Assembly (NCBI GenBank): GCA_910577645.1
Contig: CAJTOL010000006.1
Location: forward strand, 62,001 to 126,000
Direction of reading: 5' to 3'
Length of the DNA stretch: 64,000 nt
Source of the DNA: an uncultured Lachnospiraceae bacterium
Lineage (GTDB): Bacteria > Bacillota > Clostridia > Lachnospirales > Lachnospiraceae
A program made the position numbers and the translations under genes. Positions 27,062-34,694 of this stretch are shown here, piece after piece. The notes under the pieces are model-generated. The model searched no databases, was not told the DNA's origin, and worked only from the letters and a program-made list of their open reading frames with translations. How positions within the stretch are numbered: the first letter of the stretch is position 1; each line of letters opens with the position of its first letter.

Positions 27062-27188
27062 GGGTGTTCCTCCTTTTTTTGTGTTGATGGCGAAGTGCGG
27101 GATGTGGGGCGGGAGCCTCTTTGACTTGGGGCGCGGGGCGAGAGCTCTCTTCCGCTTCGCTCCAGTTCTCTCACGGGCTTCGCCCTAT

Positions 27189-27253
27189 GAAAAAAACCGA
27201 ATAAATAGCTGCTTATGCGCCAGCACAACGCCGCTTTTTATTCGGCTTTTTTC
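27189..27253. terminator. Terminator-like hairpin in a divergent intergenic region
   Basis: AAAAAACCGAATAAA pairs with TTTATTCGGCTTTTTT around a 31-nt loop. It lies between two divergent genes, where no terminator is expected. The rest of 27062-27369 holds a GC-rich stretch (about 27100-27185) in which I recognise no gene. Confidence 0.5.
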
Positions 27254-27369
27254 GCACTGCTCATTGCTTTCGTGGACATTATACCATGTCTGCTGCAGGG
27301 GCGGCTAGTCTTGAGTGAAAAATTTGCAGCTACATGAATTTTGTGCCGAAAACCCTCAAGAATCTTAAG

Positions 27370-27398
27370 TTGAATTAATCCGGATATTTTGCTATAAT
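27370..27398 (+). promoter_or_regulatory. Promoter of the class A PBP gene
   Basis: TTGAAT (27370-27375), 17-bp spacer, TATAAT (27393-27398) with TGC before it (extended -10). The leader is about 16 nt before AAAGGAGG. Confidence 0.75.
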
Positions 27399-27420
27399 GT
27401 ACCAGTAAAGGAGGATTTCC

Positions 27421-30132
27421 ATGAACTCGAACAATTACGGCAGAAAGGCCACGGAGCGTAATCTGAAGGCTGTCCATGCCAAGTCTCAAAAATATATGAC
27501 CCGGTTTTCCCAGATGATTTTCCGGCTGCTGTTTATTTTCTGTGCAGTGGTGATCGTTACCGGCGTCAGCGCAGGCTTTGGTATGGTAAAGGGCATTATT
27601 GACAATGCCCCGGAGATTGATCCCAACAGCTTCGGTCCCAGCGGCTTTGCCACCAAAGTGTATGACAGCGCAGGTAATCTGACTGATACTCTGGTTATGG
27701 AAGGTTCCAACCGAGAGGCGGCCACCTACGAAGAGCTTCCCCAGGATCTAATTGATGCCTTCGTTGCCATTGAGGATTCCCGTTTCTGGGAACATGACGG
27801 AATTGATATCCGTTCCATTATGCGTGCCGCAGTAGGCGTGCTTACAAACGATAACCGAGGCGGCGGTTCTACCCTGACCCAGCAGCTTATTAAAAATAAT
27901 GTCTTTAAAGGCGGCAATGAGTCTACCTTTGCCGCAAAGCTGGAGAGAAAGTTTCAGGAGCAGTATCTGGCAGTCCAGCTTGAAAAGGCCCTGGATCCGG
28001 ACAAGACCAAAGCGAAACAAAAGATTATTACCGATTATCTCAATACCATAAACTTAGGCAGCAATACTCTTGGAGTTAAAGTTGCCGCCAGAAGGTACTT
28101 TGACAAGGATGTATCGGATCTGACTCTGTCCGAATGTACGGTTATTGCCGGCATTACCCAGAAACCAACCTATTACAATCCTATTACCAATCCGGAAAAC
28201 AACGCAGAAAAGCGTAAAATTATCCTTCAGTACATGAAGGATCAGGGCTATATTACGGAAGACGAACAGAATGAGGCTCTGTCTGACAATGTATACGAGC
28301 GCATCCAGCAGAACAACAACCTGGTGGTTGCCAATAAGGAAAGTACCATGTACAGCTATTTTACAGATGAGCTGACGGAACAGGTGCAGGAAACCCTGAT
28401 GAAAAAACTGGGCTACAGCGAGAGCCAGGCCTACAATCTGCTTTACGGCGGCGGCCTTACTATCTTTACTACCCAGGATCCGGCTATCCAGGCCATAGTT
28501 GACGAGGAAGTCAACAATCCGGCCAACTATACGTCAGCCAAATATTCTGTAGAATACCGGCTTTCCGTCACCCATACAAATGGGGAGACAGAGCACTATT
28601 CAGAGGAAAATTTAAAGAAATACCACCGGGAGATACTCCGGGACAATTATACCGGCCTGTACTCCAGTGAGGAATCGGCCGCCAATGACATAGAGGCTTT
28701 CAAAGCTTATATCCTCCAGGAGGGGGACGAGATTATCGGCGAGAGGATGCAGACTACTCTCCAGCCCCAGACCTCTTTTGTTATTATGGATCAGGCTACC
28801 GGCCAGGTAAAGGCCATCAGCGGCGGCCGGGGAGAAAAAACTGCCAGCCTTACCTTAAACAGAGCTACTAATACTCTGCGCCAGCCTGGTTCTACTTTTA
28901 AGGTGCTCACCGCCTTCGCCCCGGCTCTGGACGCCTGCGGAGCCACTCTGGGTACGGTTTACTATGATACTCCTTACACCATTGGCACCAAGACTTTTAA
29001 AAACTGGTACAGCCAGGGCAAATATCAGGGATATTCCAATATTCGTGGCGGCATTATATTCTCCATGAATATTGTAGCGGTTCGTTGTCTGGTAGAGACC
29101 GTTACTCCCCAGTTAGGCATTGAATATGCCCAAAATCTTGGGATCACCTCCCTGACCTCTAATGATTACAATCCGGCAACCGCTTTGGGAGGGCTTACAC
29201 ATGGAGTTTCCAATTTAGAGCTTACTGCCGCCTATGCGGCCATTGCCAATGGAGGGGTTTACACAGAGCCTGTGTTCTTTACCAAAATTTTAGACCATAC
29301 CGGCAAAGTTCTCCTGGATAATACTCCGGAGACCCATCGGGCCTTAAAAGATTCTACTGCCTTTTTATTAACCGACGCCATGGCGGATTCTGTACGGGCT
29401 GTCAGCAGCTTTGCCAGAGCCGGGGCTGCCATTTCTTCCACCAGTACCCGTGCAAGGCTTTCCGGCATGTCGGTTGCCGGAAAGAGCGGCACCACATCCT
29501 CCAATAATGATATCTGGTTTGTAGGTTATACTCCTTACTACACTGCCGGCATCTGGGCAGGATGCGACAACAATCAGTCCTTAAGCAGCAATGGAGGCAC
29601 CAGCTTCCACAAGGATATTTGGCGTAAAATTATGGAACGGGTTCATGAGGGGCTGTCAGATCCCGGCTTTGCGGTTCCGGAAAGTGTGGAAACTGCCCAA
29701 ATCTGCCGTAAGTCCGGCAAGCTTGCCGTAAGCGGTGTCTGCACCAGTGATCCCAGAGGCAATGCAGTTTACACAGAGTATTTCGCCAAAGGAACGGTTC
29801 CTACTGAGGTCTGCGATAAGCATATCGTGGTGACCGTATGCTCTGCCACTGGCAGAAAGCCTACAGAATTCTGCCCGGAAAGACGTTCCCGGGTATGTAT
29901 GGCTCTTCCCCAGGATGAGGAAGGGAGCACAGATGATTCTGCTTTTGGAATTCCCGGCTACTGTAACGTTCACACCGGTGTATCTGTAATTCTGCCTCCT
30001 GTTAATCCTGACGGCTCCGCCCCACCTGCAGAATCCTCTGAATCTGTAGTAACGCCTATTGGTCCCGGATATGTTCAGACCAATCCGGTAATTATCGGCA
30101 CTATGCCCTCTGAATATGGGCCTGGCGTATAA
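27421..30132 (+). CDS. Class A penicillin-binding protein (bifunctional transglycosylase/transpeptidase)
   Basis: A 903-residue peptidoglycan synthase anchored by one N-terminal helix (about residues 30-55). Glycosyltransferase 51 domain: EDSRFWEHDGID at about 118-129 with the catalytic Glu, then GGSTLTQQLIKN. Transpeptidase domain: STFK with Ser491, SMN at 548-550, and KSG at 688-690. A C-terminal tail has several Cys residues and a Pro/Ser-rich end. PBP1A/PonA-like. It is transcribed alone from its own promoter and closed by a strong terminator. Confidence 0.95.
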   Translation: MNSNNYGRKATERNLKAVHAKSQKYMTRFSQMIFRLLFIFCAVVIVTGVSAGFGMVKGIIDNAPEIDPNSFGPSGFATKVYDSAGNLTDTLVMEGSNREAATYEELPQDLIDAFVAIEDSRFWEHDGIDIRSIMRAAVGVLTNDNRGGGSTLTQQLIKNNVFKGGNESTFAAKLERKFQEQYLAVQLEKALDPDKTKAKQKIITDYLNTINLGSNTLGVKVAARRYFDKDVSDLTLSECTVIAGITQKPTYYNPITNPENNAEKRKIILQYMKDQGYITEDEQNEALSDNVYERIQQNNNLVVANKESTMYSYFTDELTEQVQETLMKKLGYSESQAYNLLYGGGLTIFTTQDPAIQAIVDEEVNNPANYTSAKYSVEYRLSVTHTNGETEHYSEENLKKYHREILRDNYTGLYSSEESAANDIEAFKAYILQEGDEIIGERMQTTLQPQTSFVIMDQATGQVKAISGGRGEKTASLTLNRATNTLRQPGSTFKVLTAFAPALDACGATLGTVYYDTPYTIGTKTFKNWYSQGKYQGYSNIRGGIIFSMNIVAVRCLVETVTPQLGIEYAQNLGITSLTSNDYNPATALGGLTHGVSNLELTAAYAAIANGGVYTEPVFFTKILDHTGKVLLDNTPETHRALKDSTAFLLTDAMADSVRAVSSFARAGAAISSTSTRARLSGMSVAGKSGTTSSNNDIWFVGYTPYYTAGIWAGCDNNQSLSSNGGTSFHKDIWRKIMERVHEGLSDPGFAVPESVETAQICRKSGKLAVSGVCTSDPRGNAVYTEYFAKGTVPTEVCDKHIVVTVCSATGRKPTEFCPERRSRVCMALPQDEEGSTDDSAFGIPGYCNVHTGVSVILPPVNPDGSAPPAESSESVVTPIGPGYVQTNPVIIGTMPSEYGPGV

Positions 30133-30164
30133 GATTTTCAGCCAATTTATAAAAAGAATTTTGC

Positions 30165-30217
30165 AAAATCCCCCTGTGTCAGGTAAAAGAATTTCACTTG
30201 ACACAGGGGGATTTCTA
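30165..30217. terminator. Bidirectional terminator
   Basis: AAATCCCCCTGTGTCA (30166-30181) pairs with TGACACAGGGGGATTT (about 30199-30214), flanked by A and T runs. It separates the PBP gene from spoVAE. Confidence 0.85.
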
Positions 30218-30258
30218 TTTTAGGAAGTATCCCTTGGGTTTTCTACCCTCTGTTTTTT

Positions 30259-30612
30259 CTATTTCATCTTAGAACTGAATATGAGGGAACCTAAATATCC
30301 AAATACCATGGCTCCGCAAATCCCGGCAGCGCTGGCAGTCAGCCCGCCGTTAAAGATTCCCAGCAGGCCATCTGTTTCAATCCCCTCTTTCACTCCTTTC
30401 CAAAGTGTATTTCCAAATCCTAAAAGGGGCACTCCCGCCCCCTGGCCTGCCCAATCTAAAAATGGCTGATACACGCCTAAAAACCCGAGAACCGTTCCGG
30501 TAACCACCAGCATTACCATAATGCGGCCAGGCATCAGTTTTGTCTTATCCATCAAAATCTGTACCAAAGCACAGATGGCGCCTCCTACTAAAAATGCTTT
30601 TATATAATCCAT
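30259..30612 (-). CDS. spoVAE: Stage V sporulation protein AE
   Basis: A 117-residue, four-helix membrane protein of the SpoVAE(b) type, part of the channel complex that moves dipicolinic acid across the inner forespore membrane in sporulation and germination. Features: AFLVGGAICALVQ at the start, FLGVYQPFLDWAGQGAGVPLLG in the middle, and GLTASAAGICGAMVFGYL near the end (read as separate short blocks). GAAAGGAAGAG precedes the ATG. It lies 25 bp downstream of spoVAD. Confidence 0.92.
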   Translation of the reverse strand: MDYIKAFLVGGAICALVQILMDKTKLMPGRIMVMLVVTGTVLGFLGVYQPFLDWAGQGAGVPLLGFGNTLWKGVKEGIETDGLLGIFNGGLTASAAGICGAMVFGYLGSLIFSSKMK

Positions 30613-30637
30613 TGCAACACTCTTCCTTTCTTAGATT

Positions 30638-31675
30638 TTATGGCCTGTGCTCAATGACAACGCCATGGGCAATTCCGGGAACACTCTGTCCTTCATTAAA
30701 ACTTACTGTGGAAAGCAGGGCTCCTGTGGGGACAAAAAGAACCCTTTTCCAAATTCCCTGACGGATCCGGGGCAAAATATAGGAGCAGAAGGTTACAGCC
30801 GAACAGCCGCATCCGCTTCCACCTGCGTGAGTGTCCTGACTCTTTGGATCAAAGATCTCTATTCCGCAGTCCATATGGATCTCCGTCAAGTTATGTCCTT
30901 TTTCCTTCATAAAGTCTAAAAGGATAGTTCGCCCTACTGTTCCCAAATCCCCGGTAATAATCTTGTCATACCAGGTTTCCTCTACCCCAAAATCCTCAAA
31001 GTTCTGAATAATGGTGGAAAAGGCGGCAGGCGCCATGGCCGCTCCCATATTCATAGAATCCTTAATGCCCAAATCTACGATCTTTCCGGTGGTAACCCCG
31101 GTAATCATGGCATGGCCCAAATCGGTTTTGTTCTTTTTCTCCATTTTGTCAGCAGACTCCAGCACCACTGCCCCGCACCCGGTTACCGTCCAGGTGGCGG
31201 AATAGGGCCTTTGGTTTCCATATCCTAAGGGAAACCGAAACTGCTTTTCTGCTGTGGCAAAATGGCTGGAAGCCACGGAAACCACCCGGTCAGCATATCC
31301 TGCTCCCACCAGCATGGCTCCAAGCCCCATGGCTTCCCCCATGGTAGAGCAAGCCCCATACAGGCCGAATAAGGGAATATTCAATTCCATTACGCCAAAA
31401 GATGTGGCAATCAACTGCCCCAGCAAATCGCCGCCTAAGAGATAGCGGATGTCTGTATTTTCCAGTCCGCCTTTTGACAGTGCCAGCTTTACGGCCTCCT
31501 TCTGCATCTGGCTCTCTGCTTCCTCCCAGTTGTTTTTCCCCCATTTATCATCCTGCTCCACCCTGTCAAAAAGATGTCCGATAGGTCCTTCTCCTTCTTT
31601 CCTTCCCACAACGGATCCTTCGCTTACAATCAGCGGCGGATGCTCGAATCGTATGCTTGCCTTTCCTGCTTGCAT
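30638..31675 (-). CDS. spoVAD: Stage V sporulation protein AD
   Basis: A 345-residue thiolase-fold protein that binds dipicolinic acid in the SpoVA channel complex. GACSTMGEAMGLG holds the thiolase-like Cys, and HAGGSGCGCSAV is the family's C-terminal block. The open frame continues upstream to 31867, but AAAGGAG 6 nt before the ATG at 31675 and the family start (IRFEHPPLIVSEGSVVG) fix the start here. It is followed by spoVAE; spoVAC, normally just upstream, is missing. Confidence 0.95.
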   Translation of the reverse strand: MQAGKASIRFEHPPLIVSEGSVVGRKEGEGPIGHLFDRVEQDDKWGKNNWEEAESQMQKEAVKLALSKGGLENTDIRYLLGGDLLGQLIATSFGVMELNIPLFGLYGACSTMGEAMGLGAMLVGAGYADRVVSVASSHFATAEKQFRFPLGYGNQRPYSATWTVTGCGAVVLESADKMEKKNKTDLGHAMITGVTTGKIVDLGIKDSMNMGAAMAPAAFSTIIQNFEDFGVEETWYDKIITGDLGTVGRTILLDFMKEKGHNLTEIHMDCGIEIFDPKSQDTHAGGSGCGCSAVTFCSYILPRIRQGIWKRVLFVPTGALLSTVSFNEGQSVPGIAHGVVIEHRP

Positions 31676-31717
31676 GTGCTTCTCCTTTCTAACTTTTCTT
31701 AAAATCGTCTGTTTTGT

Positions 31718-31746
31718 TAGTATGGCTGGTTTAAAATCTGGTATGC
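31718..31746 (-). promoter_or_regulatory. Sigma-G-type promoter of spoVAD-spoVAE
   Basis: On the minus strand GCATA (31746-31742), 17-bp spacer, CATACTA (31724-31718). This matches the forespore sigma-G/F pattern (GHATR, about 18 bp, CATWHTA). The leader would be about 36 nt. Nothing recognisable lies in 31747-31908. Confidence 0.65.
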
Positions 31747-31908
31747 ATTGGAAGGGCTGATTACCAATTCTCATCTCGTGGAAGTCCATGTTATTCATTG
31801 GCAGAATTGATTTTCTGCCGTATTTCTCCAACAAGTTGATAGACCGTTGTGCAAGAACACGAGGCATTTGGGAGGGGTAAACTGCTAATTTCTCTCCAAT
31901 TCGACAAA

Positions 31909-32094
31909 TCAGTGTGCAACAATCAAATATCGCTGCTGTTCCAGAATGTAGAGGTCATAAAAATCCCTCATGCGGGTGTTTGTTATGGTTCGGGCAATCA
32001 TTGTTTCCAGATTTTCCGCAAGTACGGTTTCCAGATTGTACGCCCAAATATCAATGGATCGTTCCTCCCTCCGCAGATGGGGTAAACTCTCCGG
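31909..32094 (-). pseudogene. Remnant of an AbiEii-type nucleotidyltransferase toxin
   Basis: Minus-strand translation between two stops gives about 61 residues containing WAYNLETVLAENLETMIAR and NTRMRDFYDLYIL. These blocks are characteristic of AbiEii/AbiGii toxins, the nucleotidyltransferases of type IV toxin-antitoxin systems. The catalytic N-terminal domain, the C-terminus and any start codon are missing, and no AbiEi antitoxin is seen. It is thus a fragment, probably left by a lost mobile or defence segment upstream of spoVAD. Confidence 0.7.
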
Positions 32095-32162
32095 TCAGGA
32101 GAGCTCAGTCACTTCTCAATCTATAATTTTTCATTCGTAAATCTGCTATTTCCTCTGTATAG

Positions 32163-32202
32163 AAAAAGGCCGATGCACAATTTTAGTGCAACAGCCTCAT
32201 TG
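32163..32202 (-). terminator. Terminator of the purine module
   Basis: On the minus strand GAGGCTGTTGCAC pairs imperfectly with GTGCATCGGCC and is followed by TTTTT. It lies about 100 bp past the AICAR transformylase stop. Confidence 0.65.
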
Positions 32203-32304
32203 TTTGGATAGCCATGCTCTGGCCCATTACCCGCTCATTTTCTCAATTCACGCATAGCTTTCTTCTAACACTTAAATAAATTTTGTGACATCCCCTAAAC
32301 CGGA

Positions 32305-33483
32305 TTAATGATGGAACAGTCGAATACCGGTAAAAGCCATTGCCATACCGTATTTATTGCAGACTTCGATTACATTGTCATCCCTTACGGATCCTCCGGG
32401 CTGGGCTACATATTTTACGCCGCTCTTAAAGGCTCTGTCTATGTTGTCGCCAAAGGGGAAGAATGCGTCGGATCCCAATGCCACATCCTGCATCTGATCC
32501 AGCCAGGCCCGTTTTTCTTCCTTGGTAAATACCGGAGGCTTTACTTTAAAAATGCTCTCCCATCTGCCGTCTGCCAAAACATCCATGTATTCATCGCCAA
32601 TATAAACATCTATGGCATTGTCCCGATCTGCACGGCGAATATTGTCTACAAAGGAAAGATTTAATACCTGGGGAGCCTGGCGTAAGAACCAGTTATCCGC
32701 TTTCTGGCCTGCCAGTCTGGTACAGTGTACTCTGGACTGCTGGCCTGCGCCGATACCGATAGCCTGGCCGCCCTTTGCATAGCAGACAGAATTAGACTGG
32801 GTGTATTTTAAAGTAATTAAGGAAATCATCAGATCCACCTTGGCTTCATAAGGGATTTCTTTGTTTTCCGTTACTACGTTGGCTAAAAGCTCTGTATTAA
32901 TCGCCAGCTCATTTCTGCCCTGCTCAAATACAATGCCAAACACCTGCTTGCGCTCAACAGGCTCCGGAACATACTCCGGATCAATCTGAATTACGTTGTA
33001 ATTGCCATTCTTTTTGGATTTTAAAATTTCCAAGGCCTCGGGTTCATAACCGGGAGCGATTACTCCGTCTGATACTTCCCTTTTAATAATTTTTGCAGTG
33101 TCTGCGTCGCAGACATCAGAAAGGGAAATAAAATCACCGAAAGAAGACATCCTGTCCGCCCCTCTGGCTCTTGCATAGGCGCAGGCTAAGGGAGACAATT
33201 CCCCCATATCGTCAACCCAGTAAATTTTTGCCAGGGTCTCCGTAAGAGGAAGGCCCACTGCCGCTCCTGCCGGGGAAACGTGTTTAAAAGACGCAGCAGC
33301 AGGAAGGCCTGTTGCCTCCTTTAATTCCTTTACCAGCTGCCAGCCGTTGAAAGCATCCATAAAGTTGATGTACCCGGGCTTTCCGCTGAGTACGGTAATG
33401 GGAAGTTCCTTCCCTTCATTCATGAAAATACGGGACGGCTTCTGATTGGGATTGCAGCCGTACTTTAACTGTAATTCGTTCAT
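32305..33483 (-). CDS. Stand-alone AICAR formyltransferase (PurH C-terminal-type)
   Basis: A 392-residue enzyme predicted to formylate AICAR (ZMP) with 10-formyl-THF, the penultimate step of IMP synthesis. It begins LQLKYGCNPNQKPSRIF, the start of the transformylase domain, and contains the catalytic SFKHVSPAGAA and the KYTQSNSVCYAKGGQAIG, GAGQQSRVHC blocks. The usual PurH is about 510-525 residues with an N-terminal IMP cyclohydrolase domain of about 200; that domain is absent here and its job falls to the PurO-type gene just upstream. AAAAGGAG before 33483 decides the start. Confidence 0.92.
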   Translation of the reverse strand: MNELQLKYGCNPNQKPSRIFMNEGKELPITVLSGKPGYINFMDAFNGWQLVKELKEATGLPAAASFKHVSPAGAAVGLPLTETLAKIYWVDDMGELSPLACAYARARGADRMSSFGDFISLSDVCDADTAKIIKREVSDGVIAPGYEPEALEILKSKKNGNYNVIQIDPEYVPEPVERKQVFGIVFEQGRNELAINTELLANVVTENKEIPYEAKVDLMISLITLKYTQSNSVCYAKGGQAIGIGAGQQSRVHCTRLAGQKADNWFLRQAPQVLNLSFVDNIRRADRDNAIDVYIGDEYMDVLADGRWESIFKVKPPVFTKEEKRAWLDQMQDVALGSDAFFPFGDNIDRAFKSGVKYVAQPGGSVRDDNVIEVCNKYGMAMAFTGIRLFHH

Positions 33484-33530
33484 CTTTTTCTCCTTTTCTC
33501 TTCCAGCCCAGCTCAAAGATGGCAGGGGAT

Positions 33531-34244
33531 TTACTGGTTCTTATTGACAATTTTAGTCTCATAGGTTCCGGAAGCAATATCAATGTAGCGTACAAACAGG
33601 GATACCTTGTTATCCTGGTTTAAATTGTTCCACAAAAGATCTGTAAACTCCTGGATATCATTGGGAATCGCCACCAGTTTCGGTTCTCCTTCAAAGCTGG
33701 GCAGGGGATTTCCGTCATGCATATAGGTATGGATAAACCGGCCCTCTCCGGCTGCGGGAGTCTCATAGGCAAAGGTATACCGGTTGCAGGAACAGGGGTT
33801 TCCGTTATTGCTTTTTAAAACAGACATGGCGTAATGATATTTACCCCCCTCAATGTGCATAATCCCGGAAATGCGCGGAGTATAATTAGGCCCGTCCGGC
33901 TCAAACTCCCTGGTACGCAGAGACTGCTCAAAGGTCAGCTGCCGGTCCATTCCTTCATAAATCGTATCTGTTTGATCGCCGTTGGTCACAATGGTCTTGT
34001 TTCCCAATACCCGAACCGGGGCATAAATAATCAGGCTGGGATCCGTCAGCTTGGAGGGGTCAAATGCCTGGGTGCGAATCCCCTCTCCTTCTTCCACAAA
34101 TATCCTGTTGCGGCTGTTCTCGCTTCTTCCCATAATGAAATAAGCGGCAACTGCTTTGGTTCCATCCTCTGACTCTCCAAGAATAATGCCTCTTCCCGGG
34201 TAAGAATTGTTCCTTAGTTCCTCTGATAATGATAACATCTCCAT
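33531..34244 (-). CDS. IMP cyclohydrolase, PurO type
   Basis: A 237-residue protein of the PurO-like IMP cyclohydrolase family, which closes FAICAR to IMP. Visible blocks: NSYPGRGIILG near the N-terminus, YFIMGRSENSRNR, and PNYTPRISG. It lies 47 bp upstream of the stand-alone AICAR transformylase, so the pair replaces bifunctional PurH. AGGAGG is 7 nt before the ATG at 34244; the frame is open further upstream, but there it runs through the riboswitch. Transcription is under a ZTP riboswitch. Confidence 0.88.
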   Translation of the reverse strand: MEMLSLSEELRNNSYPGRGIILGESEDGTKAVAAYFIMGRSENSRNRIFVEEGEGIRTQAFDPSKLTDPSLIIYAPVRVLGNKTIVTNGDQTDTIYEGMDRQLTFEQSLRTREFEPDGPNYTPRISGIMHIEGGKYHYAMSVLKSNNGNPCSCNRYTFAYETPAAGEGRFIHTYMHDGNPLPSFEGEPKLVAIPNDIQEFTDLLWNNLNQDNKVSLFVRYIDIASGTYETKIVNKNQ

Positions 34245-34351
34245 CACTTTTCCTCCTGATTTTCCATGCGGGAATAAATTTTTACAACTCACTGAACCTT
34301 CCCAAAGGGCTTTTATTTTGCAGGGAAGTTCAGAGAACTTTTCTGTAAGAT

Positions 34352-34389
34352 AAAAAAAGCCTGGGTACCTCAAAAAGAAGCGCCCAGGC
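34352..34389 (-). terminator. Riboswitch-controlled terminator
   Basis: On the minus strand GCCTGGG pairs with CCCAGGC around a long loop and is followed by seven T. Its 5' arm is also the 3' strand of the ZTP pseudoknot, so ligand binding and termination exclude each other. Confidence 0.85.
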
Positions 34390-34455
34390 GGTCGGCTCAA
34401 TATAAACGTGCTCCCCGTGGTTTTCCCACTCATTCCGCCAGTTGCACGTCCTGAA
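34381..34455 (-). promoter_or_regulatory. ZTP riboswitch (pfl motif)
   Basis: The minus strand reads GGACGTGCAACTGGCGGAAT, then GTGGGAAAACCACGGGGAGC, then GCCGACCGCCTGGGC. ACGTGC pairs with GCACGT (P1), GTGG with CCAC (P2) and GGCGG with CCGCC (pseudoknot), as in the ZTP/ZMP-sensing pfl motif. ZMP is the substrate of the second gene downstream. With ligand bound the terminator should not form and purO-AICAR transformylase is expressed. Confidence 0.93.
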
Positions 34456-34458
34456 TCC

Positions 34459-34487
34459 ATCATAACGGATTCTTTTAAAGATTGCAA
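34459..34487 (-). promoter_or_regulatory. Promoter of the ZTP-riboswitch purine module
   Basis: TTGCAA (34487-34482), 17-bp spacer, TATGAT (34464-34459). The predicted start of transcription, near 34452, is the 5' edge of the aptamer. Confidence 0.75.
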
Positions 34488-34544
34488 GTGTTTTTCTAAG
34501 TTTTTCCAGGTAGTTTTTTCAAGTAAACTTCAAGGCAATTTGGA

Positions 34545-34573
34545 TTGAACATTTTGAATGTTTATGTTAATAT
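34545..34573 (+). promoter_or_regulatory. Candidate promoter of the chemoreceptor gene
   Basis: TTGAAC (34545-34550), 17-bp spacer, TAATAT (34568-34573). It starts inside the stretch where the missing receptor N-terminus would be encoded, so its role is uncertain. Confidence 0.4.
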
Positions 34574-34694
34574 AACGAAGACATTAGGTCCTGCCACCCA
34601 GATGGCGGCGGATGCAGTGGAATGGCGGATGGATAATTACTGAACAGCGCTGCAGGAAGCCGCCGCTTCTGATATATTCCGGGAGTCTGATCCT

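Noticed and set aside
27016..27228. Arg/Ser-rich open frame on the minus strand
   Set aside because: It arises from a GC-rich intergenic stretch and the yigZ 5' end, with no ribosome site and no protein-like pattern.
31676..31867. Upstream extension of spoVAD
   Set aside because: It crosses the sigma-G-like promoter and has no family match. AAAGGAG marks 31675.
34245..34487. Upstream extension of the PurO-type gene
   Set aside because: The frame runs through the ZTP aptamer and its terminator, which are RNA elements.
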